A stretch of 64,000 nucleotides of DNA from Halomonas lysinitropha (GTDB lineage Bacteria > Pseudomonadota > Gammaproteobacteria > Pseudomonadales > Halomonadaceae): assembly GCF_902500215.1 (NCBI RefSeq), contig NZ_CABVOU010000043.1, positions 1-64,000 on the forward strand, in the 5' to 3' direction. A program made the translations under genes and the position numbers. Every line of letters begins with the position of its first letter. The stretch's first letter is position 1. The notes beneath the pieces were generated by a model that did no database searches, was not told the DNA's origin, and was given only the letters and a program-made list of their open reading frames with translations. Of this stretch, positions 1 through 8,980 are shown piece after piece.

Positions 1-196
1 CGTCCTCTGCCAGGGGAGAGATGAAGCGACTTGCCATGCTGCCGTCCTAAGCTGAAATCCTATCGGCACTATGCATGAAAATATCTGCCTAGTCACTTAA
101 CGGCGTGCCGGATACATCGCTCGGGCTCGTCTTCGGCCCGGCGGTGGCGTATAAGGAAGCCACGAAAAACACGGTTCCGTCACACAAGGAGAGTCC

Positions 197-1228
197 ATGG
201 CCCGTGCCCCCTTTGAACTCGCCGGCACCCGCGTGGCGACAGGCTCGCGGACCCAGATCGACGTGCCGGTGGCGCGCCTCTATACGCACGCGCCGCTCTA
301 CATTCCCGTCGAGGTAGTGCACGGCCGCCAGTCGGGTCCCGTGATGCTGGTCTGCGGCGGGATCCACGGCGACGAGATCAACGGCGTGGAGATCGTGCGC
401 CGGTTGCTGCGCTCCAAGCAGCTCCAGGGGCTGCGCGGAACGCTGATCGCCTCACCGATCGTCAACGTCTTCGGCTTCGTGCAGCACAGCCGCTACCTGC
501 CGGATCGACGTGACCTCAACCGCTGCTTCCCGGGTAGCGAATCGGGCTCGTTGGGCGGACGGGTGGCGGCGCTGTTCCGCGAGCAGATCGTCGATCACGC
601 CACGCATATCATCGACCTGCATACCGGCGCCATCCATCGCACCAACCTGCCGCAGATCCGGGCTCAGCTGACGCCCGGGGGCGAGACCGAGCGTATGGCC
701 AACGCCTTCGGGGCGCCGGTGATTCTGAACGCCGAACTGCGCGAGGGCAGCCTGCGCCACTATGCGCAGAATCGCGGCATACCGGTGCTCACCTACGAGG
801 CCGGTGAAGCGCTGCGCTTCGACCAATGGGCGATCACCCCGGGGGTGAGAGGGGTGCTGCGCGTGATGCGCCGGCTGGGCATGCTGACCGGCGAGCATCG
901 TCGTCGACAGGTGCCGGCCGCGGAGGTCGCCAACGGCTCGAGCTGGGCCCGGGCCCCCATCGACGGCATCCTTCGCCCCCAGGTGCGTCTCGGGGCCCGG
1001 GTGGCCGAAGGCGAACTGCTGGGGCTCGTGGCGGATCCCTTCGGCAATGCCGAGGGCGAGGTGCGCTCCGTGGCCGATGGCATCGTGATCGGCATGAGCC
1101 GGTTGCCGCTGGCCAACGAGGGCGAGGCACTGTTTCACATCGCCCGCTTCGACGCCATCGAGGAAGCGGAGAGCGCCATCGAGGACTTCCACTCCAGTCT
1201 CGAGCCGCCGCCCGACGCGCTTTACTGA
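197..1228 (+). CDS. Succinylglutamate desuccinylase/aspartoacylase-type zinc deacylase (M14 family)
   Basis: 343 residues. The M14 zinc carboxypeptidase fold is indicated by GGIHGDE (His57 and Glu60, a typical H-x-x-E zinc pair), the RDLNRCFPG signature near 106-113, the third ligand in DLHTG (His142) and a likely catalytic glutamate in YEAGE near 200. The C-terminal ~90 residues (APIDGILRP onward) look like the beta-rich tail of the aspartoacylase-like branch. Members cleave N-acyl amino acids or similar amides in the cytosol; the substrate cannot be read from sequence. The ATG is preceded by AAGGAGAG at good spacing. It stands alone and ends in a strong terminator shared with convergent dusA. 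AstE of arginine catabolism is the nearest named relative, but no ast genes are nearby, so I give no symbol. Confidence 0.85.
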   Translation: MARAPFELAGTRVATGSRTQIDVPVARLYTHAPLYIPVEVVHGRQSGPVMLVCGGIHGDEINGVEIVRRLLRSKQLQGLRGTLIASPIVNVFGFVQHSRYLPDRRDLNRCFPGSESGSLGGRVAALFREQIVDHATHIIDLHTGAIHRTNLPQIRAQLTPGGETERMANAFGAPVILNAELREGSLRHYAQNRGIPVLTYEAGEALRFDQWAITPGVRGVLRVMRRLGMLTGEHRRRQVPAAEVANGSSWARAPIDGILRPQVRLGARVAEGELLGLVADPFGNAEGEVRSVADGIVIGMSRLPLANEGEALFHIARFDAIEEAESAIEDFHSSLEPPPDALY

Positions 1229-1240
1229 ATCGCGTTCCAG

Positions 1241-1276
1241 ATACAGACGGCGCCGATCTCTCGGCGCCGTCTGTAT
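1241..1276. terminator. Bidirectional intrinsic terminator between the deacylase gene and dusA
   Basis: A perfect 16-bp inverted repeat (1241-1256 against 1261-1276) with a TCTC loop, followed by TTT on the plus strand. It lies between convergent stop codons at 1228 and 1294 and can serve both genes. Confidence 0.9.
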
Positions 1277-1293
1277 TTCGGGAGTCACCGGCC

Positions 1294-2289
<996 letters not shown>

Positions 2290-2383
2290 TCGATATCACG
2301 GGGTATGTGCGGGGAAGGATCGGCATTCTAGCAAGACGGGGTCATTTCTGACCATCCTCGGCGGTCATGGTGATATCCCGGGC

Positions 2384-2740
2384 TCAATGTCCTGGGTGCG
2401 AACCGTTTTCGCCGGCGGCACTGGCGATGGCATCAGCAGCCCACTGGTTCAGGCTCTTGCCGGATGCCTGCGCGGCGATACTGGCAGCGGCATGAACTTC
2501 AGGTGAAATGCGCAGCAGTACACGGCCGGACGCTGGCTTCAGCGGCTCGCGGCCGGTGGCGCGGCAGTCCTCCAGGTAGTGGTCGACGGCCACATGGAAG
2601 GCGTCGGTCAGCTCGGCCACGCTCTCGCCGTGGAAGCTGATGCGGCCGGCGATCCCGAGCACGTGGCCGACGAACACCTCGTCTTCGGCGTCGAACTCGA
2701 TACGGGCGGTGTAGCTCTGATACTCGAGCGCGTGGCTCAC
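2384..2740 (-). CDS. HicB-like antitoxin-type protein, third gene of a higBA cluster
   Basis: 118 residues, GTG start. The N-terminal ~65 residues (YTARIEFDAEDEVFVGHVLGI) resemble the partly degraded RNase-H-like HicB fold. The C-terminal VLLRISPEVHAAASIAAQ with SLNQW is a ribbon-helix-helix DNA-binding tail. Its GTG overlaps the higA stop (GTGA, 2737-2740), so the two are translationally coupled. HicB normally pairs with a small HicA RNase encoded beside it; no HicA-sized frame with that character is visible here, so this is an orphan HicB or an accessory regulator of the higBA operon. Family assignment is reasonably sure; the role is inferred. Confidence 0.75.
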   Translation of the reverse strand: MSHALEYQSYTARIEFDAEDEVFVGHVLGIAGRISFHGESVAELTDAFHVAVDHYLEDCRATGREPLKPASGRVLLRISPEVHAAASIAAQASGKSLNQWAADAIASAAGENGSHPGH

Positions 2741-3039
2741 ACGGTGAACCCGTGGTGGGTGCCGTCCGGCAGCTCGATATCCAGGCGGACCTTGCCGCCG
2801 ATGGCCTCGACGTAGCGCTTGAGGGAGCTCAGGCGGAGATCCTGGCCGCCTTTCTCCATGCCGGCGATGGTCGGTTGCTTCACGCCGAGCGCCGAGGCCA
2901 TCTCCGACTGGGTCATCTCCACCAGGTGGCGAACCTCCGACAGACGAAGCTCGAGCAGCATCTCGTCGGCCTTCTCCTTGGCGCGGCTGACGACCTCGGG
3001 CCGCTCGTTGGCAATCAGTTGGTCCAGGGTACGGGTCAT
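2737..3039 (-). CDS. higA: HigA-type XRE antitoxin
   Basis: 100 residues from the ATG at 3039, which has GAGGTG six bases upstream; a GTG at 3048 is possible but less well placed. A Cro/C1-type helix-turn-helix occupies about residues 35-90 (MTQSEMASALGVKQPTIAGM is the helix-turn-helix). The C-terminal SLKRYVEAIGGKVRLDIELP is typical of antitoxins paired with Gp49/HigB-like toxins. It would neutralise the toxin encoded just upstream and repress the shared promoter. It lies 10 bp after higB and overlaps the downstream hicB-like gene by 4 bp. Confidence 0.85.
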   Translation of the reverse strand: MTRTLDQLIANERPEVVSRAKEKADEMLLELRLSEVRHLVEMTQSEMASALGVKQPTIAGMEKGGQDLRLSSLKRYVEAIGGKVRLDIELPDGTHHGFTV

Positions 3040-3049
3040 GGCTATCACC

Positions 3050-3391
3050 TCACTTCAGGGATTCCAGGTGGGCGGCGTATTCCCGGTCGGCCACTGGGAT
3101 CAAGTCATCATAGAAACGCTTGTTGCCGGTCTTGTCACCGGCGCACAGCACAATGCCGGTTCGCTGAGGGTCGAAGGCGAAGAAGGCCCGTAGCGGCCGG
3201 CCTTGGCTCTGGATACGCAACTCTTTCATGTTGGGATACTGCGAGCCGTTCAACGTGTCGGCATGCGGCCGAGGCAGCATCGGCCCTCGCTCCCTCAGCA
3301 TCAAGAGCGCGGCCAGCACGTTTTCCCTGTCGGTGTCGTCCAGCGAGAAGTACCACCCTTCAAACGTCCTGGTCTGCTCTATCTGCCACAT
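3050..3391 (-). CDS. higB: HigB/Gp49-like RelE-superfamily toxin
   Basis: 113 residues. The core YPNMKELRIQSQGRPLRAFF followed by AFDPQRTGIVLCAGDKTG and the C-terminal FYDDLIPVADREYAAHL is the hallmark of the phage-derived Gp49/HigB group of RelE/ParE toxins, which cleave mRNA at the ribosome. The toxin is encoded before the antitoxin, as is usual for higBA and opposite to most relBE loci. AAGGGT precedes the ATG. First gene of a three-gene operon. Confidence 0.88.
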   Translation of the reverse strand: MWQIEQTRTFEGWYFSLDDTDRENVLAALLMLRERGPMLPRPHADTLNGSQYPNMKELRIQSQGRPLRAFFAFDPQRTGIVLCAGDKTGNKRFYDDLIPVADREYAAHLESLK

Positions 3392-3419
3392 GGGAATACC
3401 CTTCGGCTATAGGTCAAAG

Positions 3420-3446
3420 ATTATATAGGACGCGGCCTATTGTCAA
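3420..3446 (-). promoter_or_regulatory. Promoter with embedded operator for higB-higA-hicB-like
   Basis: On the minus strand TTGACA (3441-3446) and TATAAT (3420-3425) are separated by only 15 bp. That spacer (3425-3440) is an imperfect dyad with ATAGG and CCTAT arms. A further CTATAGG lies at 3407-3413, just downstream of the -10. The dyad between -35 and -10 is where an autoregulating HigA-type repressor would be expected to bind. Hexamers and dyad are seen directly; the binding protein is inferred. Confidence 0.75.
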
Positions 3447-3686
3447 GGTGACAAGGCGCCGCCGGGAGGGCTGCAATAAGACTTGAGGCAGGGGCCTGAC
3501 GAAGGCCGAGATGGGCTCTTTCTACTTCGCGTTGCTGCGAATTTGCTACAGGAAGGCTGTGATGCCCATTACTGCTGGCGTGGCTTCCAATCCATCATGG
3601 GGCCAGGGGGAGCGTTCGGCTGAACTGATGTGCCCGCGAGCCTTGCGGTCCTTGACCGATGCAGGAAAACCGGACACCCAGAAACA
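3447..3686. other. Intergenic stretch with no recognised feature
   Basis: About 240 bp between the higB promoter and the cold-shock gene terminator. A 71-codon open frame (3511-3726) runs through the terminator stem and has no convincing ribosome-binding site. I see nothing else here. Confidence 0.5.
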
Positions 3687-3712
3687 CCAAGGCCCGCATC
3701 AGCGGGCCTTGG
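3687..3712 (-). terminator. Intrinsic terminator of the cold-shock gene
   Basis: A perfect 11-bp stem (3687-3697 with 3702-3712, loop ATCA), 42 bp beyond the stop of the minus-strand cold-shock gene and followed on that strand by a T-rich stretch. Confidence 0.8.
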
Positions 3713-3754
3713 TACTCGACGTCTAGCGACGCGATAGGTCTGTCTGATCGGCGA

Positions 3755-3958
3755 TCAGATGACTTCGATGTTCGAAGCCTGCAGGCCTTTCTTGCCCTGG
3801 ACCACATCGAAGGAGACCTGCTGGCCGTCCTGGAGGGACTTGAAGCCGTCTGCCTTGATTTCGGAGAAGTGGGCAAAGAGGTCATCGCCACCGTCGGTCG
3901 GGGTGATGAAGCCGAAGCCTTTTGCGTCGTTGAACCACTTGACTGTGCCAGTAGACAT
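3755..3958 (-). CDS. CspA-family cold-shock protein
   Basis: 67 residues, one cold-shock domain. [13 protein letters not shown] contains RNP1 (KGFGFI) and [10 protein letters not shown] contains RNP2, the two single-strand nucleic-acid binding motifs. It acts as a cytosolic RNA chaperone that melts secondary structure. AGGAGACAG precedes the ATG. The ~290 bp upstream, before the divergent small gene at 4246, probably includes a long 5' untranslated leader as in other csp mRNAs, but I could not place its promoter. Which csp paralogue this is cannot be said. Confidence 0.95.
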   Translation of the reverse strand: MSTGTVKWFNDAKGFGFITPTDGGDDLFAHFSEIKADGFKSLQDGQQVSFDVVQGKKGLQASNIEVI

Positions 3959-4245
3959 ATTCTGTCTCCTTTCGCGCTGTGTGCGCTTGTTACGAATTAC
4001 CGGGTGATGCCCCGAGTGCTAGTGGGTCAAACAAGGGGATATAACCAGACAACCGAAAGGATTCGACTACTACTGACAATATGCATCTTGCTTACCAACT
4101 GGCGATACAATGCCACGTATTGCGACGGGCGTCAATGCCTTGTCTGGCATCTCGTCCATCCCGATGTGACGAAGGGGAAGGCCTTCGCGGGATGTGGCAT
4201 CCCTCGTCCATACTGGCGGACACCCACTCTCGAAAGGAGCAGACA

Positions 4246-4485
4246 ATGAGCGGCGAACTCACCGAGCACCAGATGGAACTGCTGTCCCGCGTGATGCAGC
4301 ATGGCGGGGTGCTGGCCTCGCCCTTCGGCCACCCGGGTGAAGACAGCCTGCTAGAGGAGGTATTGGAGGATATTGACGAGCTCGAAGCCAGGGGACTGAT
4401 CACCGTCGACTGGACACGGGGTAGCGACGAGCCGGAGCGCATCACGCTGACGCCGGCGGGTTACGAGGCCCTGGACATCACTTGA
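4246..4485 (+). CDS. Small winged-helix-like protein of unknown function
   Basis: 79 residues starting at an ATG preceded by AAAGGAG; the open frame extends further upstream but only this start has a good ribosome-binding site. The sequence is acidic and largely helical (LTEHQMELLSRVMQHGGVLA, then LLEEVLEDIDELEARGLI), ending in a beta hairpin (ITVDWTRGSDEPERITLTPAG). That helix-helix-wing order resembles a small wHTH/MarR-like domain without dimerisation helices. I do not recognise a named family. The next gene on this strand encodes a DksA-like protein after a 183-bp gap. Confidence 0.65.
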   Translation: MSGELTEHQMELLSRVMQHGGVLASPFGHPGEDSLLEEVLEDIDELEARGLITVDWTRGSDEPERITLTPAGYEALDIT

Positions 4486-4668
4486 GCATGCGGCTCGGGG
4501 GCTTGGCCCGCAGGCGGTGCTCTCTCGGGTGCCCTTGAGGCTATCCCGAAGAAGAGAGGCAGACAGCTTGACCTCCATCAACCTGGGTCAAGGCGCGACA
4601 TGACAGGTTATATAGAGGGAGAGGGCAGTGTTCCCTCGCTATTTACGACTTTGACAGGAGGCGACGTC

Positions 4669-4992
4669 ATGACGGAACGGAAGCAGCAGCTGGAAGCATT
4701 GCGCGACGAGCTGATAGAGCGGTTCGAGCGCTACAAGGCGCACAAGGAGCAGCATGGCGGCCCATTGGACAAGGATATGGAGGATCAGTCCATCGAGCTG
4801 CAGAACGATGAGGTGGTCGAGGCCCTTCAGCAGGAGGCCGAGGATGAGCTTCGTCAGGTCATGCATGCGCTCAAGCGTATCGACGACGACGAGGGGGATC
4901 TCTGCGAAGCGTGCGGTGAGGCCATTGATACTCGCCGGCTGAAGGCAGTGCCCTATACCACGGTCTGTCGCGACTGTGCCGAGCTAGGTTGA
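4669..4992 (+). CDS. TraR/DksA-type zinc-finger protein
   Basis: 107 residues from the ATG at 4669, which follows ACAGGAGG; the longer frame from 4600 lacks such a site. The N-terminal half is a charged coiled-coil hairpin and the C-terminal half a four-cysteine zinc finger (Cys79, Cys82, Cys100, Cys103 in DLCEACGEAI and TTVCRDCAE). Proteins of this family reach into the RNA polymerase secondary channel and modify initiation, often with ppGpp. At 107 residues it is shorter than DksA (about 150), so it belongs with the short DksA-like/TraR-like group. The acidic DxxDxA-type tip of true DksA is not evident, so regulatory potency is uncertain. Confidence 0.85.
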   Translation: MTERKQQLEALRDELIERFERYKAHKEQHGGPLDKDMEDQSIELQNDEVVEALQQEAEDELRQVMHALKRIDDDEGDLCEACGEAIDTRRLKAVPYTTVCRDCAELG

Positions 4993-5056
4993 GCGGACGT
5001 CGCATGGCCGGGAATGATGGTAGTCTGGCTTCTCATCGACTGGGCAGGAGGCGTGC

Positions 5057-5653
5057 ATGACGGCGTGGTATCGAGCAATGGGGGCAGGCCTGCTGCTGGT
5101 GTGGCTGTCCGGCTGCGGCGGCAGTGATGAGGAGGCGGAGTCCGAGCCTGCCGAGTCGACCACCACCACGGCCGAGACCCGCGAGCCGTCGCCGGAGCCG
5201 TCCCCCGAAGCACCTCAGGTGCCACCCTTTGACCAGCCGCTGATGATCGATGTCTCGTCCAGCCTGGGCACCGATAGGCGTTTGACCGTGAAGGGTGAGA
5301 CCAATCTGCCCGAAGCGACTCGCTTGCAGGTCCTGGTGGAACGCGAGCTCAGCGGGATGCGCTGGCGCGAACGCGTCTCGGTGGAGGAGGGCGGCTTTAT
5401 GGCCGGCCCCTTCGGACCCGGCAGCGGGCTACCGGATGGCGGCTATCGCGTCACGGTCGACGTGCAGGAGGGAAGCGTGCAACCGAGATCGGTCCGTGAG
5501 CGCCTGGGGGCGGAGAACGAGCACCTCAGCGGGCCCTTGGTGGAACAGTCAGGTCACGGCCTGGGAAAGGTGGCCCGTTATAGCAAGCGCTACCTGGTGG
5601 GCGATGATGCGCGCCGAACCGTCGATAATGTCGAGGTGCTGGAGATGGAGTGA
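5057..5653 (+). CDS. Putative outer-envelope lipoprotein
   Basis: 198 residues. A lipoprotein signal peptide ends in LSGC with Cys20 as the predicted lipidation site. It is followed by a Glu/Ser/Thr/Pro-rich linker (about 22-56) and a compact beta-rich domain (about 58-195, starting PLMIDVSSSLGTDRRLTVKG). GGAGG lies ahead of the ATG. I do not recognise the domain; the pattern of short strands and an LPDGGYRVTVDVQ segment suggests an immunoglobulin-like or periplasmic beta sandwich. It ends 4 bp before the convergent XRE regulator, with no terminator between them. Confidence 0.7.
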   Translation: MTAWYRAMGAGLLLVWLSGCGGSDEEAESEPAESTTTTAETREPSPEPSPEAPQVPPFDQPLMIDVSSSLGTDRRLTVKGETNLPEATRLQVLVERELSGMRWRERVSVEEGGFMAGPFGPGSGLPDGGYRVTVDVQEGSVQPRSVRERLGAENEHLSGPLVEQSGHGLGKVARYSKRYLVGDDARRTVDNVEVLEME

Positions 5654-5657
5654 CGCT

Positions 5658-6245
5658 TCACGGGGACTGGAGACGCCAGTGCGCCACTACCTTGCCGACC
5701 AGACGGCAAGCCGGAGACCAGGGCAGGATCTCGTCGCTATTCTTGCGATAGAATACCAGCTCACCGCTGGGACTCTGATCGACCCGGCGAATGGCCAGCG
5801 TGCCGTCGTCGTCTATCAGGTAGAGCCCGGGCTGGCGGAAGATCTCGCTGGGGGCGATGGCGACCAGGTCTCCCTCGGCGAGGAAATCGAAGTGCTCCCC
5901 CGGCGCGGGAGTGACGAGATGGCAGTCGCCGTCCCAGCGTTGGCCGGGGACTAGCTCGATCGGCAGGTCGATGCCCTTCTGCCTGCCATCCTGCCAGGGC
6001 AACGGCGGGTGGCTGTGCAGGAAGAGCGGCGTGGCCCGAGTGCCTGTTTCCTCGAGCAGGCGAGACAGCGGGCAGTTCAAGGCCTGAGCCAAGGCCACCA
6101 GCCTTTCGTGGCCGATCTGCCTGATGGCACCGGATTCCCAGTAGGAAATGGTTACATCCGAAACACCGACCCTGCGTGCCAGGGCCGCTTTGTTGAGCTT
6201 GGCCTCCAGCCGAAGTTCCTTGATTCGTGGGCCGAGGGTATCCAT
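5658..6245 (-). CDS. XRE-family regulator with a degenerate S24/LexA-like C-terminal domain
   Basis: 195 residues. Residues ~7-62 form a Cro/C1 helix-turn-helix (LNKAALARRVGVSDVTISYW). The C-terminal ~100 residues align in order with the LexA/CI autopeptidase fold (FLAEGDLVAIAPS, then GLYLIDDDGTLAIRRV). The expected catalytic Ser of the G-x-S-M motif is replaced (PGEHFD) and the expected Lys falls on Arg in LAIRR, so RecA-stimulated self-cleavage looks unlikely. It may be a ligand-responsive or constitutive repressor. It is not beside recognisable phage genes. The alignment is by eye. Confidence 0.75.
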   Translation of the reverse strand: MDTLGPRIKELRLEAKLNKAALARRVGVSDVTISYWESGAIRQIGHERLVALAQALNCPLSRLLEETGTRATPLFLHSHPPLPWQDGRQKGIDLPIELVPGQRWDGDCHLVTPAPGEHFDFLAEGDLVAIAPSEIFRQPGLYLIDDDGTLAIRRVDQSPSGELVFYRKNSDEILPWSPACRLVGKVVAHWRLQSP

Positions 6246-6366
6246 CTAAGCATCCTGTGGGTTTGTTGAGTCGGGTGATAATCTGCGATTGATTTTCATG
6301 GTGCAAGGGTCGGTGTCAACGGTAATTCTGCCGTCATCCCGACCTGAGTAGCTCGCACCACCAGGC

Positions 6367-7107
6367 TTACCACTCCACGGATTCCCCGGCCCAGTCGAGA
6401 AAGATCCCGCTCTGCTCCGGGCCGCAGTCGTTCAGAACCGACAGCAGCTGTTCGGCGACGAAGGCGGTGGTGAACAGCTTCTCCGCCGGCACTCTTGCCT
6501 GGAAGGGGCGCGACAGTTCGGTATCGGTGGTGCCGGGGTGCAGGCAGGCAATACTGGCCTGAGGGTTGAGGCGGCGTAGCTCCACAGCCGCGGTCTTCAT
6601 CAGCATGTTGTGGGCGGCCTTGCTGGCCCGGTAGGCGTACCAGCCGCCCAGGCGGTTGTCGCGGATGGAGCCGACGCGTGCCGAGAGGCTCGCTATCAGC
6701 GCCGGATGGCGCCCCTTGAGGCTGGACTGCAGGGCCTTGAGCAGCAGTGCCGGCGTGATCGCATTGACATGGTAGAGCCGGCTCATGGCCTCGGCGTCCA
6801 GGTCATCGAACTTCTTCTCCGGGCTGATGCCCAGCCGCTCGTCGTGCAGCATGCCGATAGCGTTGAAGACCAGGTGGAGCGGGGCCGCGTCGAGTACTTC
6901 TTCCAGGGCCGCGAGGCCATACGGCTCGGTGACGTCTAAGGCGAGAGATTCGAAACGAGGGTCAGAGTGAGAGCGGCCCGATCGGCTGACGCCAATTACG
7001 CGACCGGGACGGTCGCTTTCCAGCAGAGCATCGATGACGGCGCCGCCGATGCCGCCATTGGCGGCAGTGACCAGGGCCGTGAAGTCGTCGGGTAGTTGCG
7101 AGAGCAT
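6367..7107 (-). CDS. Short-chain dehydrogenase/reductase (C-factor-like SDR)
   Basis: 246 residues from the ATG at 7107; the open frame runs 36 codons further but with non-coding character. The Rossmann nucleotide motif is TAANGGIG (14-21; the first Gly of the usual TGxxxGIG is Ala), NAIG is at 82-85 in place of NNAG, the catalytic Ser is near 141 and YRASK is at 159-163. The family catalyses NAD(P)-dependent oxidoreduction; the substrate is unknown. The overall pattern (LHLVFNAIGMLHDE, then SLSARVGSIRDN) is that of the CsgA/C-factor-like subgroup common in gammaproteobacteria. It is divergent from gltX. Confidence 0.88.
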   Translation of the reverse strand: MLSQLPDDFTALVTAANGGIGGAVIDALLESDRPGRVIGVSRSGRSHSDPRFESLALDVTEPYGLAALEEVLDAAPLHLVFNAIGMLHDERLGISPEKKFDDLDAEAMSRLYHVNAITPALLLKALQSSLKGRHPALIASLSARVGSIRDNRLGGWYAYRASKAAHNMLMKTAAVELRRLNPQASIACLHPGTTDTELSRPFQARVPAEKLFTTAFVAEQLLSVLNDCGPEQSGIFLDWAGESVEW

Positions 7108-7200
7108 GTGAGGCCTCGTGCAGGGGGGGTCGGGCCCAAGCATGGACCATGAAGCGGGGGAATGATTCCCGCTACAGCTGCCTGGCGCTGGCCAGGTGCG

Positions 7201-7206
7201 TATAAT
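7201..7206 (+). promoter_or_regulatory. Probable -10 element of the gltX promoter
   Basis: A perfect TATAAT with TGCG just upstream and a GC-rich GCGGGGC discriminator after it, 60 bp before the gltX ATG. No good -35 hexamer is visible at 16-18 bp. A GC-rich discriminator would fit stringent control of a translation gene. Confidence 0.5.
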
Positions 7207-7266
7207 GCGGGGCATTCGCCCGGCCGTTAGGGCTAGCCCCGTACCATCGACAGGACCAAGGACGAC

Positions 7267-8748
7267 ATGACCGTACGTACTCGTATCGCGCCGTCACCCA
7301 CCGGCGACCCGCACGTGGGCACCGCCTATATCGCCCTGTTCAACCTCTGCTTTGCCCGTCAGCACGGAGGCCAGTTCATTCTGCGTATCGAGGATACCGA
7401 CAGAGAGCGCTCTACCCCGGAATCCGAGCAGATGATTCTCGACTCGATGCGCTGGCTGGGGCTGGAGTGGGACGAGGGCCCCGACGTCGGTGGGCCCCAC
7501 GGACCGTACCGCCAGAGTGAGCGCGGCGATATCTACGGGGAATATGCCCGCCAGCTGATCGAGGCCGGCCATGCCTTCAAGTGCTTCCGCACCAGCGAGG
7601 AGCTCGACGAGCTGCGCGAGGCGCGCAAGGCCGCCGGCATGCACCTGGCCCTCAAGCCTGCCGACCTCGCCCTGTCCGCCGAGGAGCAGACGCGTCGCGA
7701 GAAGGAGGCTTGGCCTTATGTGGTGCGCATGAAGGTTCCCGCCACCGGCCGCTGCGTGATCGATGACATGCTGCGAGGCGCGATCGAGGTCGATTGGGCC
7801 CAGGTGGATGCCCAGATTTTGCTCAAGTCCGATGGCATGCCAACTTATCACCTGGCCAACGTGGTCGATGATCATCTGATGGGCATCACCCATGTGCTGC
7901 GCGGCGAAGAGTGGATCAACTCCGCACCCAAGCACCAGCTGCTTTATGAGTACCTCGGCTGGGAGATGCCCCAGCTCTGCCACATGCCGCTGCTGCGCAA
8001 TCCCGACAAGTCCAAGCTTTCCAAGCGCAAGAACCCCACCTCCATCAACTACTACCGGCGTATGGGCTATCTGCCCCAGGCGGTGATCAACTACCTGGGA
8101 CGCATGGGCTGGTCGATGCCCGATGAGCGCGAGAAGTTCAGCCTCGACGAGATGATGAGCCACTTCGATGTCCAGCGCGTGTCGCTTGGCGGGCCGGTGT
8201 TCGACCTGGAGAAGCTGACCTGGCTCAACGGCGTCTACATCCGCGAGGATCTCGACGACAAGGCCTTCCTCAAGGCGCTGAGGGAGTGGGCCTTCAACGA
8301 GGAGTACGTCAGTCGGATCCTGCCCCAGGTGCGCCCTCGGGTGGAAACGCTCTCCCAGGTAGTGCCCCTGGCCGGTCACTTCTTCTCAGGGCTGCCGGCC
8401 ATCGACGAGGAGAGCTTCGACGAGGTCAAGCTCTCCCGCGAGGATCTGCTCAGACTGCTGCAATTCCTGGTATGGCGTTTCGAGGGCGTCCCGGCCTGGC
8501 GCAAGGAGACGCTACTGGAGGAGGTCAAGACGCTGTCAGGCCATTTCGACTTGAAGATGAAGGCCTTCCTGGCGCCGGTGTTCATCGCCATCACCGGCTC
8601 CAGCTCGAGCACCTCGGTGATGGATGCCATGGCGATCCTGGGCTCCGACATGACCCGCGCGCGCCTCCGCCATGCCATCGAGGTGCTGGGTGGTATCTCG
8701 AAGAAGCAGGTCAAGCGTTTCGAAAAAGAGTATCGCGAAATCGCATGA
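7267..8748 (+). CDS. gltX: Glutamyl-tRNA synthetase
   Basis: 493 residues. A class I aminoacyl-tRNA synthetase that charges tRNA-Glu. The HIGH box appears as PHVGTAY near residue 15, the GluRS-specific [13 protein letters not shown] follows at about 37-50, and the KMSKS loop appears as KLSKRK. The C-terminal ~160 residues form the helical anticodon-binding cage. Length fits the discriminating bacterial enzyme. CCAAGGACGAC precedes the ATG. It is followed by tRNA-Ala and tRNA-Glu genes; the latter is its own substrate. Confidence 0.97.
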   Translation: MTVRTRIAPSPTGDPHVGTAYIALFNLCFARQHGGQFILRIEDTDRERSTPESEQMILDSMRWLGLEWDEGPDVGGPHGPYRQSERGDIYGEYARQLIEAGHAFKCFRTSEELDELREARKAAGMHLALKPADLALSAEEQTRREKEAWPYVVRMKVPATGRCVIDDMLRGAIEVDWAQVDAQILLKSDGMPTYHLANVVDDHLMGITHVLRGEEWINSAPKHQLLYEYLGWEMPQLCHMPLLRNPDKSKLSKRKNPTSINYYRRMGYLPQAVINYLGRMGWSMPDEREKFSLDEMMSHFDVQRVSLGGPVFDLEKLTWLNGVYIREDLDDKAFLKALREWAFNEEYVSRILPQVRPRVETLSQVVPLAGHFFSGLPAIDEESFDEVKLSREDLLRLLQFLVWRFEGVPAWRKETLLEEVKTLSGHFDLKMKAFLAPVFIAITGSSSSTSVMDAMAILGSDMTRARLRHAIEVLGGISKKQVKRFEKEYREIA

Positions 8749-8755
8749 TTTCCTG

Positions 8756-8784
8756 TTGACGAAGCCGGGGCTTATCAGTAACCT
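8756..8784 (+). promoter_or_regulatory. Promoter of the tRNA-Ala/tRNA-Glu unit
   Basis: TTGACG (8756-8761), a 17-bp spacer, then TAACCT (8779-8784), with a GC-rich discriminator (ACGCCCC) typical of growth-rate-controlled stable RNA promoters. It lies 22 bp ahead of tRNA-Ala. Confidence 0.6.
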
Positions 8785-8805
8785 ACGCCCCGTCTTCGAG
8801 AGATT

Positions 8806-8881
8806 GGGGCCTTAGCTCAGCTGGGAGAGCGCGACACTGGCAGTGTCGAGGTCAGCGGTTCGATCCCGCTAGGCTCCACCA
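8806..8881 (+). tRNA. tRNA-Ala, anticodon GGC
   Basis: 76 nt including encoded CCA. The acceptor stem pairs GGGGCCT with AGGCTCC (one G-T pair), the anticodon stem is CGACA/TGTCG around loop CTGGCAG (anticodon GGC), and the T arm contains GGTTCGATCC. It reads GCC/GCU codons. Confidence 0.97.
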
Positions 8882-8904
8882 ACATCTCAGATCGAGGATA
8901 TTGC

Positions 8905-8980
8905 GTCCCATTCGTCTAGTGGTCCAGGACACCGCCCTTTCACGGCGGTAACAGGGGTTCGAACCCCCTATGGGACGCCA
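8905..8980 (+). tRNA. tRNA-Glu, anticodon UUC
   Basis: 76 nt including encoded CCA. The acceptor stem GTCCCAT pairs with ATGGGAC, the anticodon stem CCGCC/GGCGG closes a CTTTCAC loop (anticodon UUC), and the T arm holds GGTTCGAACC. It sits 23 bp after tRNA-Ala, so the two are probably co-transcribed. Confidence 0.97.

Noticed and set aside
3511-3726. 71-codon plus-strand frame between the higB promoter and the cold-shock gene
   Set aside because: It crosses the cold-shock terminator hairpin, lacks a ribosome-binding site and shows no protein-like character.
8806-8980. tRNA genes as an integration site for a mobile element
   Set aside because: No integrase, no direct repeat of a tRNA 3' end, and the flanking genes are core (gltX, gltA).
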